32,255 nucleotides of DNA from Streptomyces inhibens (GTDB lineage Bacteria > Actinomycetota > Actinomycetes > Streptomycetales > Streptomycetaceae), in contig NZ_QUAC01000002.1 in assembly GCF_003389455.1 (NCBI RefSeq), forward strand, positions 1 through 32,255, in the 5' to 3' direction. Below the pieces are notes generated by a model, which worked only from the letters and a program-made list of their open reading frames with translations, ran no database searches and had not been told where the DNA came from. Below are positions 1-6,786 of the stretch, piece after piece. Positions within the stretch are counted from its first letter, which is position 1. Each line of letters begins with the position of its first letter. Both the position numbers and the translations under genes were made by a program.

Positions 1-354
1 CCTCCGCCACCCCCGCCTTACCGCCCTGGCAGCGCGGACCCCCGGCTCAACCGGCCCCTGCGCGAGCGCTATCCCCAGATCCGGTCGACCAGCGGCTACG
101 CCGACCCGCGGGTACACAGCACCGGCCCCGGACCCGGCGCCGGCACCGAGCAGGAACCGGAGCGATCGGCGAAGCTCTCCGGCCGCCTGATGCTGGCGAT
201 GACCGTCGTCATCGGCCAGCTGTGGGCGCTGTCGATCGCCGTCAACGCCTGGATGCGCGGCGACACCGATACGGCCTGGTGGTGCGCCGGATTCCTGCTC
301 CTCTCCTTCCTCGTGGTCCTGACCCTGTGGTCCCTCGACAAAAACGACCGCTAA
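1..354 (+). CDS. C-terminal part of a proline-rich membrane protein (5' end outside window)
   Basis: Reading frame 1 is open from the first base to TAA at 352-354, giving the last 117 residues of a protein whose start lies upstream. The visible part opens with a run of prolines, continues as a soluble, basic and Pro/Gly-rich linker, then has two hydrophobic segments (about residues 64-81 and 93-110 of the visible part) separated by a short charged loop (WMRGDTDTAWW), and ends in a short charged tail SLDKNDR. This fits an actinobacterial membrane protein with a disordered cytosolic N-terminal region and a C-terminal two-helix hairpin. I do not recognise a named family and assign no function. 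Codon use matches the rest of the window. Confidence 0.7.
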   Translation, partial: PPPPPPYRPGSADPRLNRPLRERYPQIRSTSGYADPRVHSTGPGPGAGTEQEPERSAKLSGRLMLAMTVVIGQLWALSIAVNAWMRGDTDTAWWCAGFLLLSFLVVLTLWSLDKNDR

Positions 355-393
355 CCGCCAACCGCCCCCTCCCACCAGAAAGGCCGAAATCCC

Positions 394-546
394 ATGCCCC
401 GCCGCATATCCGCGCACCCCCGCCACGCCCTGCCCGGCACAGACCGGAACCGCCTCCTCAAGCGCGGCAACGGCTCCCAGAGCCCGCCGACCCGCCCCCA
501 GAGCGGCCGCCCGCACCCCATACCCACCCACGACAAGGGCAGCTGA
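394..546 (+). CDS. possible small basic ORF (50 aa), weak
   Basis: ATG at 394 is preceded by AGAAAGG (about 377-383), a credible ribosome binding site, and the frame runs to TGA at 544-546. The product would be 50 aa, rich in Arg, Pro, His and Ser, with no recognisable domain. It is in the same frame as the upstream membrane protein and starts 40 bp after its stop, so translation after that gene is possible. Composition is compatible with random high-GC sequence, so this is only a candidate. Confidence 0.2.
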   Translation: MPRRISAHPRHALPGTDRNRLLKRGNGSQSPPTRPQSGRPHPIPTHDKGS

Positions 547-880
547 GCCGAGCCAGAACGAGCAGCGAACACAAGACGAGCACGAAGGCCACAGAGCACG
601 GGCACCAAGGCCCACAGCGCACGAGCTCTGTCGAGAGCCCATGAACGCCGGCCCCGGATCATGTACGCCGGCACATCGGCACATCGGCACGTCGGTACGT
701 CGGTACGTCGGTACGTCGGTACGTCGGTACTTCGGTGCTTCGGTACGGCGATCAGCGACGCCGACCACTTCACCTCACGCACTGAGCCCGCATCACACGC
801 CATGGCCCCTCGCGCCGATACGCGGCAGGCGGGCCATTTATTCCGTCGAGCGCTCATCGTGTGCCCACTAGATTTCCGGT
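547..880. other. spacer without a convincing gene
   Basis: I see no coding region with credible start, ribosome site and third-position bias on either strand. The stretch holds the 8-bp tandem repeat at 672-743. Just before the next gene it has TAGATT (869-874), which could be a -10 element giving a leaderless or near-leaderless transcript. Confidence 0.5.
672..743. repeat. 8-bp tandem repeat, 9 copies
   Basis: Nine consecutive 8-mers run without gaps: CACATCGG twice, CACGTCGG once, TACGTCGG four times, then TACTTCGG and TGCTTCGG. The central copies are identical and the flanking ones diverge, as expected from replication slippage followed by point mutation. The central unit joins into overlapping GTAC palindromes. 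The repeat lies in a spacer with no supported gene, 137 bp upstream of the GNAT gene. It lacks the spacer-repeat structure of a CRISPR. Confidence 0.9.
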
Positions 881-1357
881 ATGACGTCAGCGCTGCGCCT
901 GGAGAAGGTCACCCCGGACAATGTCGAGGCCGCCTGCCGGCTGAAGGTGCGGCCCGACCAGGAGGGGCTGGTGGCTCCGGTTGCCCGGTCGCTGGCCGAG
1001 GCGTATGCGCAACCCGATATCGCCTGGCCGCGATTGATCTTCGATGGCGAGCAACTCGTGGGCTTTGTCATGGGCTTCTTCCTGGTGCAGTTCGATCCTG
1101 ACAACCCGGACGACAGGTTCCGCTCGGGAATCTGGCGACTGAACATCGCCGCCGACCAACAGGGCCGGGGATACGGCCGGTTCGCCGTGCAGTCCGTGTG
1201 CGACGAGGTCCGACGGCGCGGGCAGCCCCGCGCGACAGTGAGCTGGGTCCCGGGCAAGCACGGCCCCGAGAAGTTCTACCTCCGCCTCGGATTCGTCCCC
1301 ACCGGAGAACTGAGCGGCGATCAGGTCGTCGGCGAACTGGCCCTCTCCGCCACCTGA
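881..1357 (+). CDS. GNAT-family N-acetyltransferase (spermidine/diamine acetyltransferase-like)
   Basis: 158-aa single-domain GNAT protein, predicted to transfer acetyl from acetyl-CoA to a primary amine in the cytosol. The acetyl-CoA loop is QGRGYG (residues 94-99) after a beta strand IWRLNIA; motif B follows around EKFYLRLGF (130-138). The opening (RLEKVTPDNVEAACRLKV) and the close are like BltD/PaiA-type diamine or spermidine acetyltransferases, but substrate cannot be read from sequence. No Shine-Dalgarno precedes the ATG; TAGATT at 869-874 sits where a -10 would produce a leaderless message. The gene stands alone, convergent with the next. Confidence 0.85.
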   Translation: MTSALRLEKVTPDNVEAACRLKVRPDQEGLVAPVARSLAEAYAQPDIAWPRLIFDGEQLVGFVMGFFLVQFDPDNPDDRFRSGIWRLNIAADQQGRGYGRFAVQSVCDEVRRRGQPRATVSWVPGKHGPEKFYLRLGFVPTGELSGDQVVGELALSAT

Positions 1358-1406
1358 GAGCCTCGGACCGTACCCGGGAATCCGACCCTGATCCGTCGGA
1401 CAACCC

Positions 1407-1916
1407 CTAGTACCGGGCCATCTTGATCACGGCATGGCCCGCCGAGGCGGTCTGTTGGTAGAAGGCGCGCAGGCTTGTGTGGTGGCTGACGAAGATTGCT
1501 TTGACCTCGGCCTCGTCCCAGTTGAAGAACGGTGCGCGGATCTTGGCGCCGGCGGCTTCCCAGAGGGTGTCGAACGGTGCGGCTATGAGGAAGTCCGCCG
1601 CTGTCCTTGTCTCTTCCGGGGTGAGGATCAAGAGGGGCGGCTGGGAGTGGTCGGGGTGGTAGACGGGGCGGCCTCCGAAGATGGGCAGTTCCCAGGTTCC
1701 GCTCTCGCCGGATCCGTTCTTCGTCTCGCCGAGGGTGGCGGCCGCGGCGTAGAGATTGTCGACGAGGCTGAAGTCCTTATCGATGGAGTCGGCGATGCCT
1801 GCGGCGCACTCGGCGGGAAGGTCGTCCCAGGCATCGCACATGAACTCCTCCAGCCAGGTGTAGTCGTCCCGGATCTCGGCTTCCGGTACGGCACGAAAGT
1901 GCAGGTGATAGCTCAT
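1407..1916 (-). CDS. uncharacterised cytosolic protein, possibly DUF1877-like
   Basis: 169 aa, no signal peptide or membrane segment, acidic with many aromatic residues. ATG at 1916 has GGGGAG about nine bases upstream, which decides the start although the frame stays open much further 5'. It begins MSYHLHFRAVP, has a central WDDLPAEC..IDKDFSLVDNLYAAA stretch, a middle WELPIFGGRPVY and a C-terminal half built from helices (PEETRTAADFLIA, EVKAIFVSHHTSLRAFYQQ). The opening and layout recall DUF1877 (YfbM-like) proteins common in Streptomyces, but I could not confirm a family motif. Function unknown. Confidence 0.7.
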   Translation of the reverse strand: MSYHLHFRAVPEAEIRDDYTWLEEFMCDAWDDLPAECAAGIADSIDKDFSLVDNLYAAAATLGETKNGSGESGTWELPIFGGRPVYHPDHSQPPLLILTPEETRTAADFLIAAPFDTLWEAAGAKIRAPFFNWDEAEVKAIFVSHHTSLRAFYQQTASAGHAVIKMARY

Positions 1917-2217
1917 GGCGGCGGCTCCCCGATCGAGCGGCCCGTGGGTCGGGCCGGATGCGGGGAAGGTAGCGCGGGACGCTGACAATCGGCCGAGTGC
2001 TGGCAATGTGCCGGGCGCCGGCAATCGGCCGGGGACTGACAATCGGCCGAGCACTGACAACGGGCCGGTCGCTGTGCACAGGGTTGTGCCGAGGGCTGTG
2101 TCGGCGGGCTGTGCCGAGTGTCGTGTCGGGGCCGTACCGAGGGGCCGTACGGCCGATGGGGTGCCGCGGGGCTGCCGGGGACGATGGTCGTGTGTGGTCC
2201 GCCCGTACCCTGGAGGG
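1917..2217. other. divergent spacer with repeats
   Basis: Separates the minus-strand uncharacterised gene from the plus-strand small gene at 2218. It holds the 18-bp tandem repeat (1981-2070) followed by degenerate TGTGCCGAG-type sequence to about 2125. Both promoters should lie here, but I cannot point to convincing -35/-10 pairs. Confidence 0.5.
1981..2070. repeat. 18-bp tandem repeat, 5 copies
   Basis: Five directly abutting 18-mers start at 1981, 1999, 2017, 2035 and 2053. Typical copies are GCTGACAATCGGCCGAGT and ACTGACAATCGGCCGAGC, with the core (C/T)(A/G)CAATCGGCCG. A sixth, strongly decayed unit may occupy 2071-2088. Because 18 is divisible by three, long open frames run through the repeat on both strands, but the surrounding genes have their own well-placed starts, so I treat it as non-coding. 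Confidence 0.85.
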
Positions 2218-2478
2218 GTGAGCACCACCCCCGAACCCGAGTCGGCCCCCGGGCCCCAGGCCACCTCCGGAGCCGATGGCGACCAGGCCGCGGCCCCCGC
2301 GCCCGCGTCCGCCGCGCGCCCGGCGCCCAAGCCCGCCGCGCGCCTGATCTTCGACGACCCGCTGAGCCAGCAGTCGTCGGACGACACCGACCGCGGCTGG
2401 GGCGAGTCCTCGGCCACCGGTGACAGCGCCGCCGACCTCGCCCGCTTCCTCGACGAAAAGCCGCCCCACCACCTCTGA
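2218..2478 (+). CDS. small acidic conserved actinobacterial protein
   Basis: 86-aa protein read from GTG at 2218, which has TGGAGGG directly upstream. The N-terminal half is a disordered Ala/Pro-rich segment. The C-terminal half is more ordered and looks conserved: ARLIFDDPLSQQSSDDTDRG, a GWGE step, then ADLARFLDEKPPHHL at the end. Proteins with an FDDPL..SSDDTD..GWGE core and a Pro-Pro-His-His end occur in many Streptomyces as I recall them, without known function. An upstream in-frame ATG at 1915 would add 101 residues translated from the 18-bp repeat and is rejected. Confidence 0.7.
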   Translation: MSTTPEPESAPGPQATSGADGDQAAAPAPASAARPAPKPAARLIFDDPLSQQSSDDTDRGWGESSATGDSAADLARFLDEKPPHHL

Positions 2479-2496
2479 GCGAGGCGAGGGGGCGGC
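2460..2496. terminator. possible bidirectional terminator
   Basis: GCCGCCCC (2460-2467) pairs with GGGGCGGC (2489-2496), with an inner CCTC/GAGG pair (2472-2475 and 2481-2484). It overlaps the stop codon of the small gene and lies between that gene and convergent mscL. No T-tract. Confidence 0.4.
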
Positions 2497-2518
2497 ATGT
2501 GCCGGCCTGTGGCGCCTG

Positions 2519-3022
2519 CTACTCCTGAGTCTTCTGCGCGCCGATGGTGCCCGAGGTGGACGTGGGCACGGAGGGCGCGACGGTGCGCTGGGCGATCAGT
2601 GCGTCGCGGATCTCGATGAGCAGCTCGACCTCGGTCGGGTCCGCCGGGGAGTTGTCGACCGGCTGCTTCGCCGCCTGGCGTTCCTTCCACTTGTTCATCG
2701 GAAGGATCATGAGGAAGTAGACGACCGCGGCGGTGATCAGGAACGTCAGCGCGGCGCTGAGCACCGAGCCCCAGAGAATGTAGATGCCGTCGGTGAACTG
2801 GCCCGTCTTCCTGTCCGTATGGCAATCGGTGAGACAGGCCTTGTAGTTGTCGAGGTTCTGCGAGCCCAGGGCACCGATGATCGGGTTGATCACGCCCTTG
2901 ACCACGGCGTTCACGATGTTCGTGAACGCGGCACCGACGACCACCGCGACCGCGAGTTCGATGACGTTGCCGCGCATCAGGAATTCCTTGAATCCCTGCA
3001 GGACGCCCTTGCTCTCGCTCAC
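2519..3022 (-). CDS. mscL: large-conductance mechanosensitive channel MscL
   Basis: 167-aa inner-membrane channel that opens under membrane tension to release solutes after osmotic downshock. The family signature FKEFLMRGNVIELAVAVVVG (residues 11-30) starts TM1, with a Gly/Ala-rich pore helix continuing through NPIIGAL (46-52). TM2 spans about 80-107, followed by the basic linker KWKERQ and a C-terminal helix (VELLIEIRDALIAQR) expected to form the cytosolic bundle. The periplasmic loop has two cysteines, C63 and C67, spaced CLTDC. GTG at 3022 is chosen because AAAGAGG lies upstream; the frame extends further but without signal. The C-terminus is a little longer than in E. coli MscL (136 aa), typical of actinomycetes. 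Confidence 0.95.
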   Translation of the reverse strand: MSESKGVLQGFKEFLMRGNVIELAVAVVVGAAFTNIVNAVVKGVINPIIGALGSQNLDNYKACLTDCHTDRKTGQFTDGIYILWGSVLSAALTFLITAAVVYFLMILPMNKWKERQAAKQPVDNSPADPTEVELLIEIRDALIAQRTVAPSVPTSTSGTIGAQKTQE

Positions 3023-3304
3023 CTGACAGCCTCTTTCCACGTTCACTACGGACGGTGCACCAACAATCAGCACCGCAACTTACGGCAGGGCGGGGCAGAG
3101 GTGTCCAGTCGCGCAACACGAACCAGCGATCGGCCAGGGCGTCAGTGCGGATCTGGCGGAGAGGATGGGTCCTGCGGGCTCCGTGGACGGATACCGCGGT
3201 ATCGGTGCGGTGGGCGCGCCCCCATTGGCGCGCGGCAGCTGCCACGCCACTCGCAGCAGTCTCGCGTGACGCGGGAAGAGACGCCACTTGATCTTGGGGC
3301 ATCG

Positions 3305-3601
3305 CTACCGCCCTCCCCAGGCCGTCGCCGACGGGCAGCCGGGGGCCGGAGCGGTTCGTACGGCACCGTACGACGCGCCACCGGCCAGTGCTGCGGCGGT
3401 CATCGCCAGGCCGGCGGCCAGCATCCGCTGTCGCGTGGTCCGTCCCCAGCGGCATCGGCCGCCGCCGGCCCGTACCGGAGCGAAGTGCGCTACCTCACAC
3501 GGTGGGGGAGCGGGGAGCGGCGGGGAGTGGAGATCGGGATCCGGGAAGGGAGAGGAGGGTGAGGGAGGGGAGTACGTGAGGGAAGGAGGGGTGTGGGGCA
3601 C
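3305..3601 (-). pseudogene. possible truncated SAF-domain (RcpC/CpaB-like) gene
   Basis: Read from GTG at 3601, the minus strand gives a Pro/Ser-rich start, then a basic stretch (RCRWGRTTRQRM) followed by the hydrophobic anchor LAAGLAMTAAALAGGASYGA and a stop soon after. Streptomyces usually carry, between mscL and the FmdB gene, a SAF-domain protein of roughly 200-250 aa that begins with just such a basic stretch plus one membrane anchor. Here the SAF domain itself is missing. In another minus frame, ASRETAASGVAAAARQ (about 3235-3290) might be a scrap of the lost C-terminal part. Family identity is inferred from position and anchor only. Confidence 0.25.
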
Positions 3602-3602
3602 G
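3503..3602 (+). repeat. polypurine (G/A-rich) low-complexity tract
   Basis: About 100 bases are almost all G and A on the plus strand, with repeated GGGAG, GGGGAG and GAGGG words. The many runs of three or more G could form G-quadruplex or triplex DNA. On the minus strand it reads as a Pro/Ser-rich peptide, the start of the suspected SAF pseudogene. Confidence 0.7.
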
Positions 3603-3750
3603 TGATCACCGCCTGGGTCAGGGGTTCGGGCGAACCGGCGATCACCACCGTGCCGCACTTCGCGCCCGCTCGCTCCGGGCTGTGTACGACCGCGTGACTG
3701 TGGACAACTCGGCCACCCGGGAGGGGGAGGCCGAGCCGGCCGTTACGGCG

Positions 3751-4584
3751 TTATGGCAGCTCGATGCCCAGGTCCCAGCCGGCGTGGGCGTCGGCGCACA
3801 GGCAGTCGCGGTCGGCGCTGTCGGGGAGGGCGGCGACGGCGTCGAAGAGGACCTCGCGCAGCCGGCCGACGTTCTGGGCGAAGACCTGCAGGACTTCCTC
3901 GTGGGAGACGCCGTCGCCGGCCTCGGCGCCCGCGTCCAGGTCGGTGACCAGGGTCAACGAGGTGTAGCACAGGCTCAGTTCGCGGGCCAGGACGGCTTCG
4001 GGGTGGCCGGTCATGCCGACCACCGACCAGCCCTGTGCGGCGTGCCAGCGCGACTCGGCGCGGGTCGAGAAGCGGGGGCCTTCGATGACGACGAGGGTGC
4101 CGCCGTCGACCGGCTCCCAGTCGCGGCCGCGGGCGGCCGTGACGGCGGCCTGGCGTCCGGTGGGGCAGTACGGGTCGGCGAAGCTGAGGTGGACGACGTT
4201 GGGGATGTCCCCGCCGGGCAGCGGGTGGCCGTCGAAGTAGGTCTGGGTGCGGGCCTTGGTGCGATCCACGAGCTGGTCGGGGACCAGGAGCGTGCCGGGG
4301 CCGTATTCGGGGCGCAGCCCGCCGACCGCGCACGGGCCGAGGACCTGGCGTACGCCGAGCGAGCGCAGCGCCCACAGGTTGGCGCGGTAGTTGATGCGGT
4401 GCGGCGGGAGGCGGTGGTCGCGCCCGTGCCGGGGCAGGAACGCGACCTGGCGGCCGGCGATCTCGCCCAGGAACACCGAGTCGCTGGGGCTCCCATAGGG
4501 GGTGTCCACCGTGATCTCGGTCACGTCGTCGAGGAAGGAGTAGAACCCCGACCCGCCTATCACGCCAATTTCCGCGTCAGCCAT
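3751..4584 (-). CDS. mtnP: S-methyl-5'-thioadenosine phosphorylase
   Basis: 277-aa cytosolic enzyme of the trimeric purine nucleoside phosphorylase / MTAP family. It splits methylthioadenosine with phosphate to adenine and methylthioribose-1-phosphate, starting methionine salvage. Family motifs in order (from ATG at 4584): GGSGFY (10-15), PRHGRDH (51-57), NYRAN (65-69), EGPRFSTRAES (168-178) and GMTGHPEA (190-197). The pair D215/D217 in VTDLD matches the two aspartates that read the 6-amino group of adenine in human MTAP. This favours MTAP over guanosine/inosine-type PNP or methylthioinosine phosphorylase, although the GMTG step is seen in the latter. GTG at 4593 is an alternative start; neither has a good ribosome site. 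Confidence 0.88.
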   Translation of the reverse strand: MADAEIGVIGGSGFYSFLDDVTEITVDTPYGSPSDSVFLGEIAGRQVAFLPRHGRDHRLPPHRINYRANLWALRSLGVRQVLGPCAVGGLRPEYGPGTLLVPDQLVDRTKARTQTYFDGHPLPGGDIPNVVHLSFADPYCPTGRQAAVTAARGRDWEPVDGGTLVVIEGPRFSTRAESRWHAAQGWSVVGMTGHPEAVLARELSLCYTSLTLVTDLDAGAEAGDGVSHEEVLQVFAQNVGRLREVLFDAVAALPDSADRDCLCADAHAGWDLGIELP

Positions 4585-4700
4585 GCCGGTCACACTATCG
4601 GGGTACGGCGGCCGGGCGATGCCCGGTGGGCGGCGCCGGACGGCAGCGGTAAGACACCGGTAATGCGGCGGAGCGCACCGGCAATACGGCGGAATGCAGC

Positions 4701-4730
4701 GGATCCCGCCGTCCGATGACGGCGGGATCC
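4701..4730 (-). terminator. strong hairpin terminator of the FmdB/Ruc gene
   Basis: Perfect 13-bp inverted repeat GGATCCCGCCGTC (4701-4713) / GACGGCGGGATCC (4718-4730) with a 4-base loop. It starts 14 bases beyond the minus-strand stop codon at 4744. No T-tract follows, as is usual in Streptomyces. Confidence 0.85.
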
Positions 4731-4743
4731 GAAAGGCTGCAGG

Positions 4744-5064
4744 TCAGGCCGCGGAGCTGGTGCCCGAGGTGCTGCTGGACGACGCGGCGGCCGGAGTGGA
4801 CGGCTTGGCGTCGGAGCTGCTCGACGAGTCCGAGGAGGACGCGGAGCTCGACGAGGAGCTCTTCGCGGGGCTGCTGCTGGACGACGAGCCGCGGCTGTCG
4901 TTGCGGTAGAAGCCGGAGCCCTTGAAGACGATGCCTACCGCGGAGAACACCTTCTTGAGGCGTCCGTTGCAGCTGGGGCACTCCGTCAGCGCGTCATCGG
5001 TGAACTTCTGCACCGCCTCGAGGCCCTCGCCACACTCGGTGCACTGGTACTGGTAGGTCGGCAC
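4744..5064 (-). CDS. FmdB-family zinc ribbon protein, probable Ruc-type redox-regulated heat-shock chaperone
   Basis: 106 aa. Two CxxC knuckles (C8/C11 and C29/C32) form a zinc ribbon, followed by a conserved RLKKVFSAVGIVFKGSGFYR segment (about 34-53) and a C-terminal half made mostly of serine with Ala, Pro, Lys and Asp. This matches, from memory, M. tuberculosis Rv0991c (Ruc), a zinc-ribbon chaperone activated by oxidation through its cysteines that hands clients to DnaK. The usual database label is FmdB family regulator. GTG at 5064 has AGGAGG at ideal distance. A CIRCE operator overlaps the leader, so HrcA repression and heat induction are likely. It is followed by a perfect hairpin, so it is a single-gene unit. 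Chaperone function is inferred from homology. Confidence 0.85.
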   Translation of the reverse strand: MPTYQYQCTECGEGLEAVQKFTDDALTECPSCNGRLKKVFSAVGIVFKGSGFYRNDSRGSSSSSSPAKSSSSSSASSSDSSSSSDAKPSTPAAASSSSTSGTSSAA

Positions 5065-5075
5065 TTGACTTCCTC

Positions 5076-5102
5076 CTGGCACTCTCACTCGATGAGTGCT
5101 AA
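5076..5102 (-). promoter_or_regulatory. CIRCE element (HrcA operator) in the FmdB/Ruc leader
   Basis: CIRCE is TTAGCACTC-N9-GAGTGCTAA. On the plus strand 5076-5084 is CTGGCACTC (7 of 9), the spacer 5085-5093 is exactly nine bases, and 5094-5102 is GAGTGCTAA (9 of 9), so 16 of 18 positions match. In the direction of transcription (minus) it ends next to the AGGAGG ribosome site of the zinc-ribbon gene, the usual place for a CIRCE element in a 5' leader. Confidence 0.88.
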
Positions 5103-5176
5103 CGACGCTCCATATTGCAGTATTCCCGCCCGTCAGTCCACCGTGAACGGCGTACGGTGACCGACTCCACGTCCGC

Positions 5177-6478
5177 TCACGCGCTCGCCAGCTCCCGCTC
5201 CCGGCCGTCGGCGACCGCGGAGGCCTCGGCGGTCCGGCCGTTCTCGGCGCCGCCGACGAGCACGGTCGACGGACGCGGCTGCAGGTGGGCGCGGAGCGCC
5301 AGCAGCACCACCAGGGCCAGCGCCGTACCGGCCAGCGGCACCAGGAATCCGGAGCTCGGCCCGAAGCGGTCGGTCAGCTGGCCGGCGGAGGTGGCCGCGG
5401 CGGCCTGGCCGAGCGCGACCGCGCCGGTCAGCCAGGTGAAGGCCTCCGTACGGGCGGCGGCCGGCACCAGCGACTCGACCAGCGTGTAGCCGGTGATCAG
5501 GGCCGGGGCGATGCACAGGCCGACGATCAGGCCGACGGCGCCGAGCAGCGGCACCGCGGTGACCGCCCACAGCGGGGTGGTGGCCAGCGCCAGCAGCCCG
5601 TAGGCGACCAGCAGCCGGCGTCGCGGGCCGACCTTCCAGGCGAGGGCGCCGCAGACGATACCGGCGAGCATGTTGCCGCCCGCGAAGATCCCGTAGAGCA
5701 CGCCATTGATGCCGGGCTGCCCGATGTGCTGGGTGAACGCCGTCAGCGAGACCTGCATTCCGCCGAAGACGGCGCCGATGCCGAGGAACGCCACGATCAG
5801 GACGCGTACGCCGGGCACCGACAGCGCCGAGACGCGCGGCAGGTCACCGGCCTGCGCCCGGTGCACGGGCGGCTGGCTGCGGCGCTGCGCGGCGAACAGC
5901 AGCCCGCCGGCCAGTGTCAGCACGGCCTCGGCGACCAGACCGGCCGCCGGGTGGATGCCGGTGCACAGCGCGGTCGCCAGCACCGGGCCGACCACGAAGG
6001 TGAACTCGTCGGTCACCGATTCGAAGGCGGCGGCCGTCGGCATCAGCGGGCTGCCGCCGAGCCGGGAGGCCCAGCGGGCCCGCACCATCGGGCCGACCTG
6101 CGGAGTCGAGGCACCCGTGGGAACGGCCACGGCGAGCAGCGCCCACAGGGGGGCGTGCGCAAGGGCGAGGGCGATCAGTGCCGAGACGCCGGCGGCATGC
6201 ACCAGTACGCCGGGGAGCAGCACCGCGCGCTGGCCGAAACGGTCGGCGAGCTTGCCGCTCTGCGGGGCGAACAGGGCCATCGAGACACCGGTCGTGGCCG
6301 AGACCGCGCCTGCGGTGCCGTACGAGCCGGTGGTGGATTGGACGAGCAGCACGATGCCGATCGTCAGCATCGCGAAGGGCTGCCGGGCCAGAAAGCCGGG
6401 CAGCAGGAATGTCCATGCACCAGGGGTGCGGAGCAGTTGTCCGTAACCGGGACGGGAGTCCTTGACCGCGGATGCCAC
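5177..6478 (-). CDS. MFS transporter, drug-efflux type
   Basis: 433-aa integral membrane protein with about twelve hydrophobic segments, two six-helix halves and a polar cytosolic loop near residues 210-225 (QRRSQPPVHRAQAG). The cytoplasmic loop between TM2 and TM3 reads SGKLADRFGQRAVLLPG, a version of the MFS motif A, and the second half repeats it as AGQLTDRFGPSSGFL. Proton-linked export of a small molecule is the family role; the substrate is unknown. GTG at 6478 is chosen because AAAGG lies seven bases upstream; GTG at 6526 would add a basic, unsupported extension. The cytosolic tail is charged and Ala/Glu-rich. Transcribed alone. Confidence 0.85.
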   Translation of the reverse strand: MASAVKDSRPGYGQLLRTPGAWTFLLPGFLARQPFAMLTIGIVLLVQSTTGSYGTAGAVSATTGVSMALFAPQSGKLADRFGQRAVLLPGVLVHAAGVSALIALALAHAPLWALLAVAVPTGASTPQVGPMVRARWASRLGGSPLMPTAAAFESVTDEFTFVVGPVLATALCTGIHPAAGLVAEAVLTLAGGLLFAAQRRSQPPVHRAQAGDLPRVSALSVPGVRVLIVAFLGIGAVFGGMQVSLTAFTQHIGQPGINGVLYGIFAGGNMLAGIVCGALAWKVGPRRRLLVAYGLLALATTPLWAVTAVPLLGAVGLIVGLCIAPALITGYTLVESLVPAAARTEAFTWLTGAVALGQAAAATSAGQLTDRFGPSSGFLVPLAGTALALVVLLALRAHLQPRPSTVLVGGAENGRTAEASAVADGRERELASA

Positions 6479-6697
6479 GGCCGGGCCTTTCTGCCGCCTG
6501 GTAGCGCGCCGCCGCAAGGTCGTCACGGGTACGCGCCGAGAGCTGTCCTCTCGCGCAGGACCGAGTGATACCGCATGGTCCGCACCGAGAGGTGGCTGCG
6601 TGTGGCAGGGGGACCGCGGCCGCCGAGCGGTCGCGCCAGCTCTGCTTCAGGCAGAGGTGGTTCGTATTGTTGCCTCTTCATACTACAGGCCGGAGCA

Positions 6698-6729
6698 CGT
6701 GAAGCCCTGGGATTAACCAGGGCTTCACG
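6698..6729. terminator. hairpin terminator downstream of the antiporter gene
   Basis: Perfect 13-bp inverted repeat CGTGAAGCCCTGG (6698-6710) / CCAGGGCTTCACG (6717-6729) with a 6-base loop GATTAA. It lies 58 bp beyond the minus-strand antiporter stop and so ends that transcript. The plus side is followed by GAGTTTTCC, so it could also work in the other direction. Confidence 0.8.
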
Positions 6730-6786
6730 GAGTTTTCCTTGGGATCCGTGGAGATCTACAGCACATTCACGGCCCCGGGACGGGGA

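Larger units (their letters stand above)
3023..3750. other. gene-poor 728-bp stretch between mscL and mtnP
   Basis: No intact gene is convincing here. On the minus strand there is a possible remnant of a SAF-domain gene (3305-3601), and the plus strand carries a strongly purine-rich tract at 3503-3602. Short plus-strand frames across the region lack ribosome sites and recognisable protein sequence. Confidence 0.5.

Noticed and set aside
672..743. Possible CRISPR array
   Set aside because: Units are 8 bp and abut without spacers; no cas genes nearby.
351..857. 168-residue minus-strand frame left of the GNAT gene
   Set aside because: Passes through the 8-bp repeat, lacks a ribosome site and has random-looking composition.
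1915..2217. Longer version of the small acidic protein starting at ATG 1915
   Set aside because: The extension is translated tandem repeat and the GTG at 2218 has an ideal ribosome site.
1407..3455. 682-residue open minus-strand frame running through the 18-bp repeat and past mscL
   Set aside because: Only the last 169 residues have a proper start with ribosome site; the upstream part overlaps mscL and the small plus-strand gene and is low-complexity.
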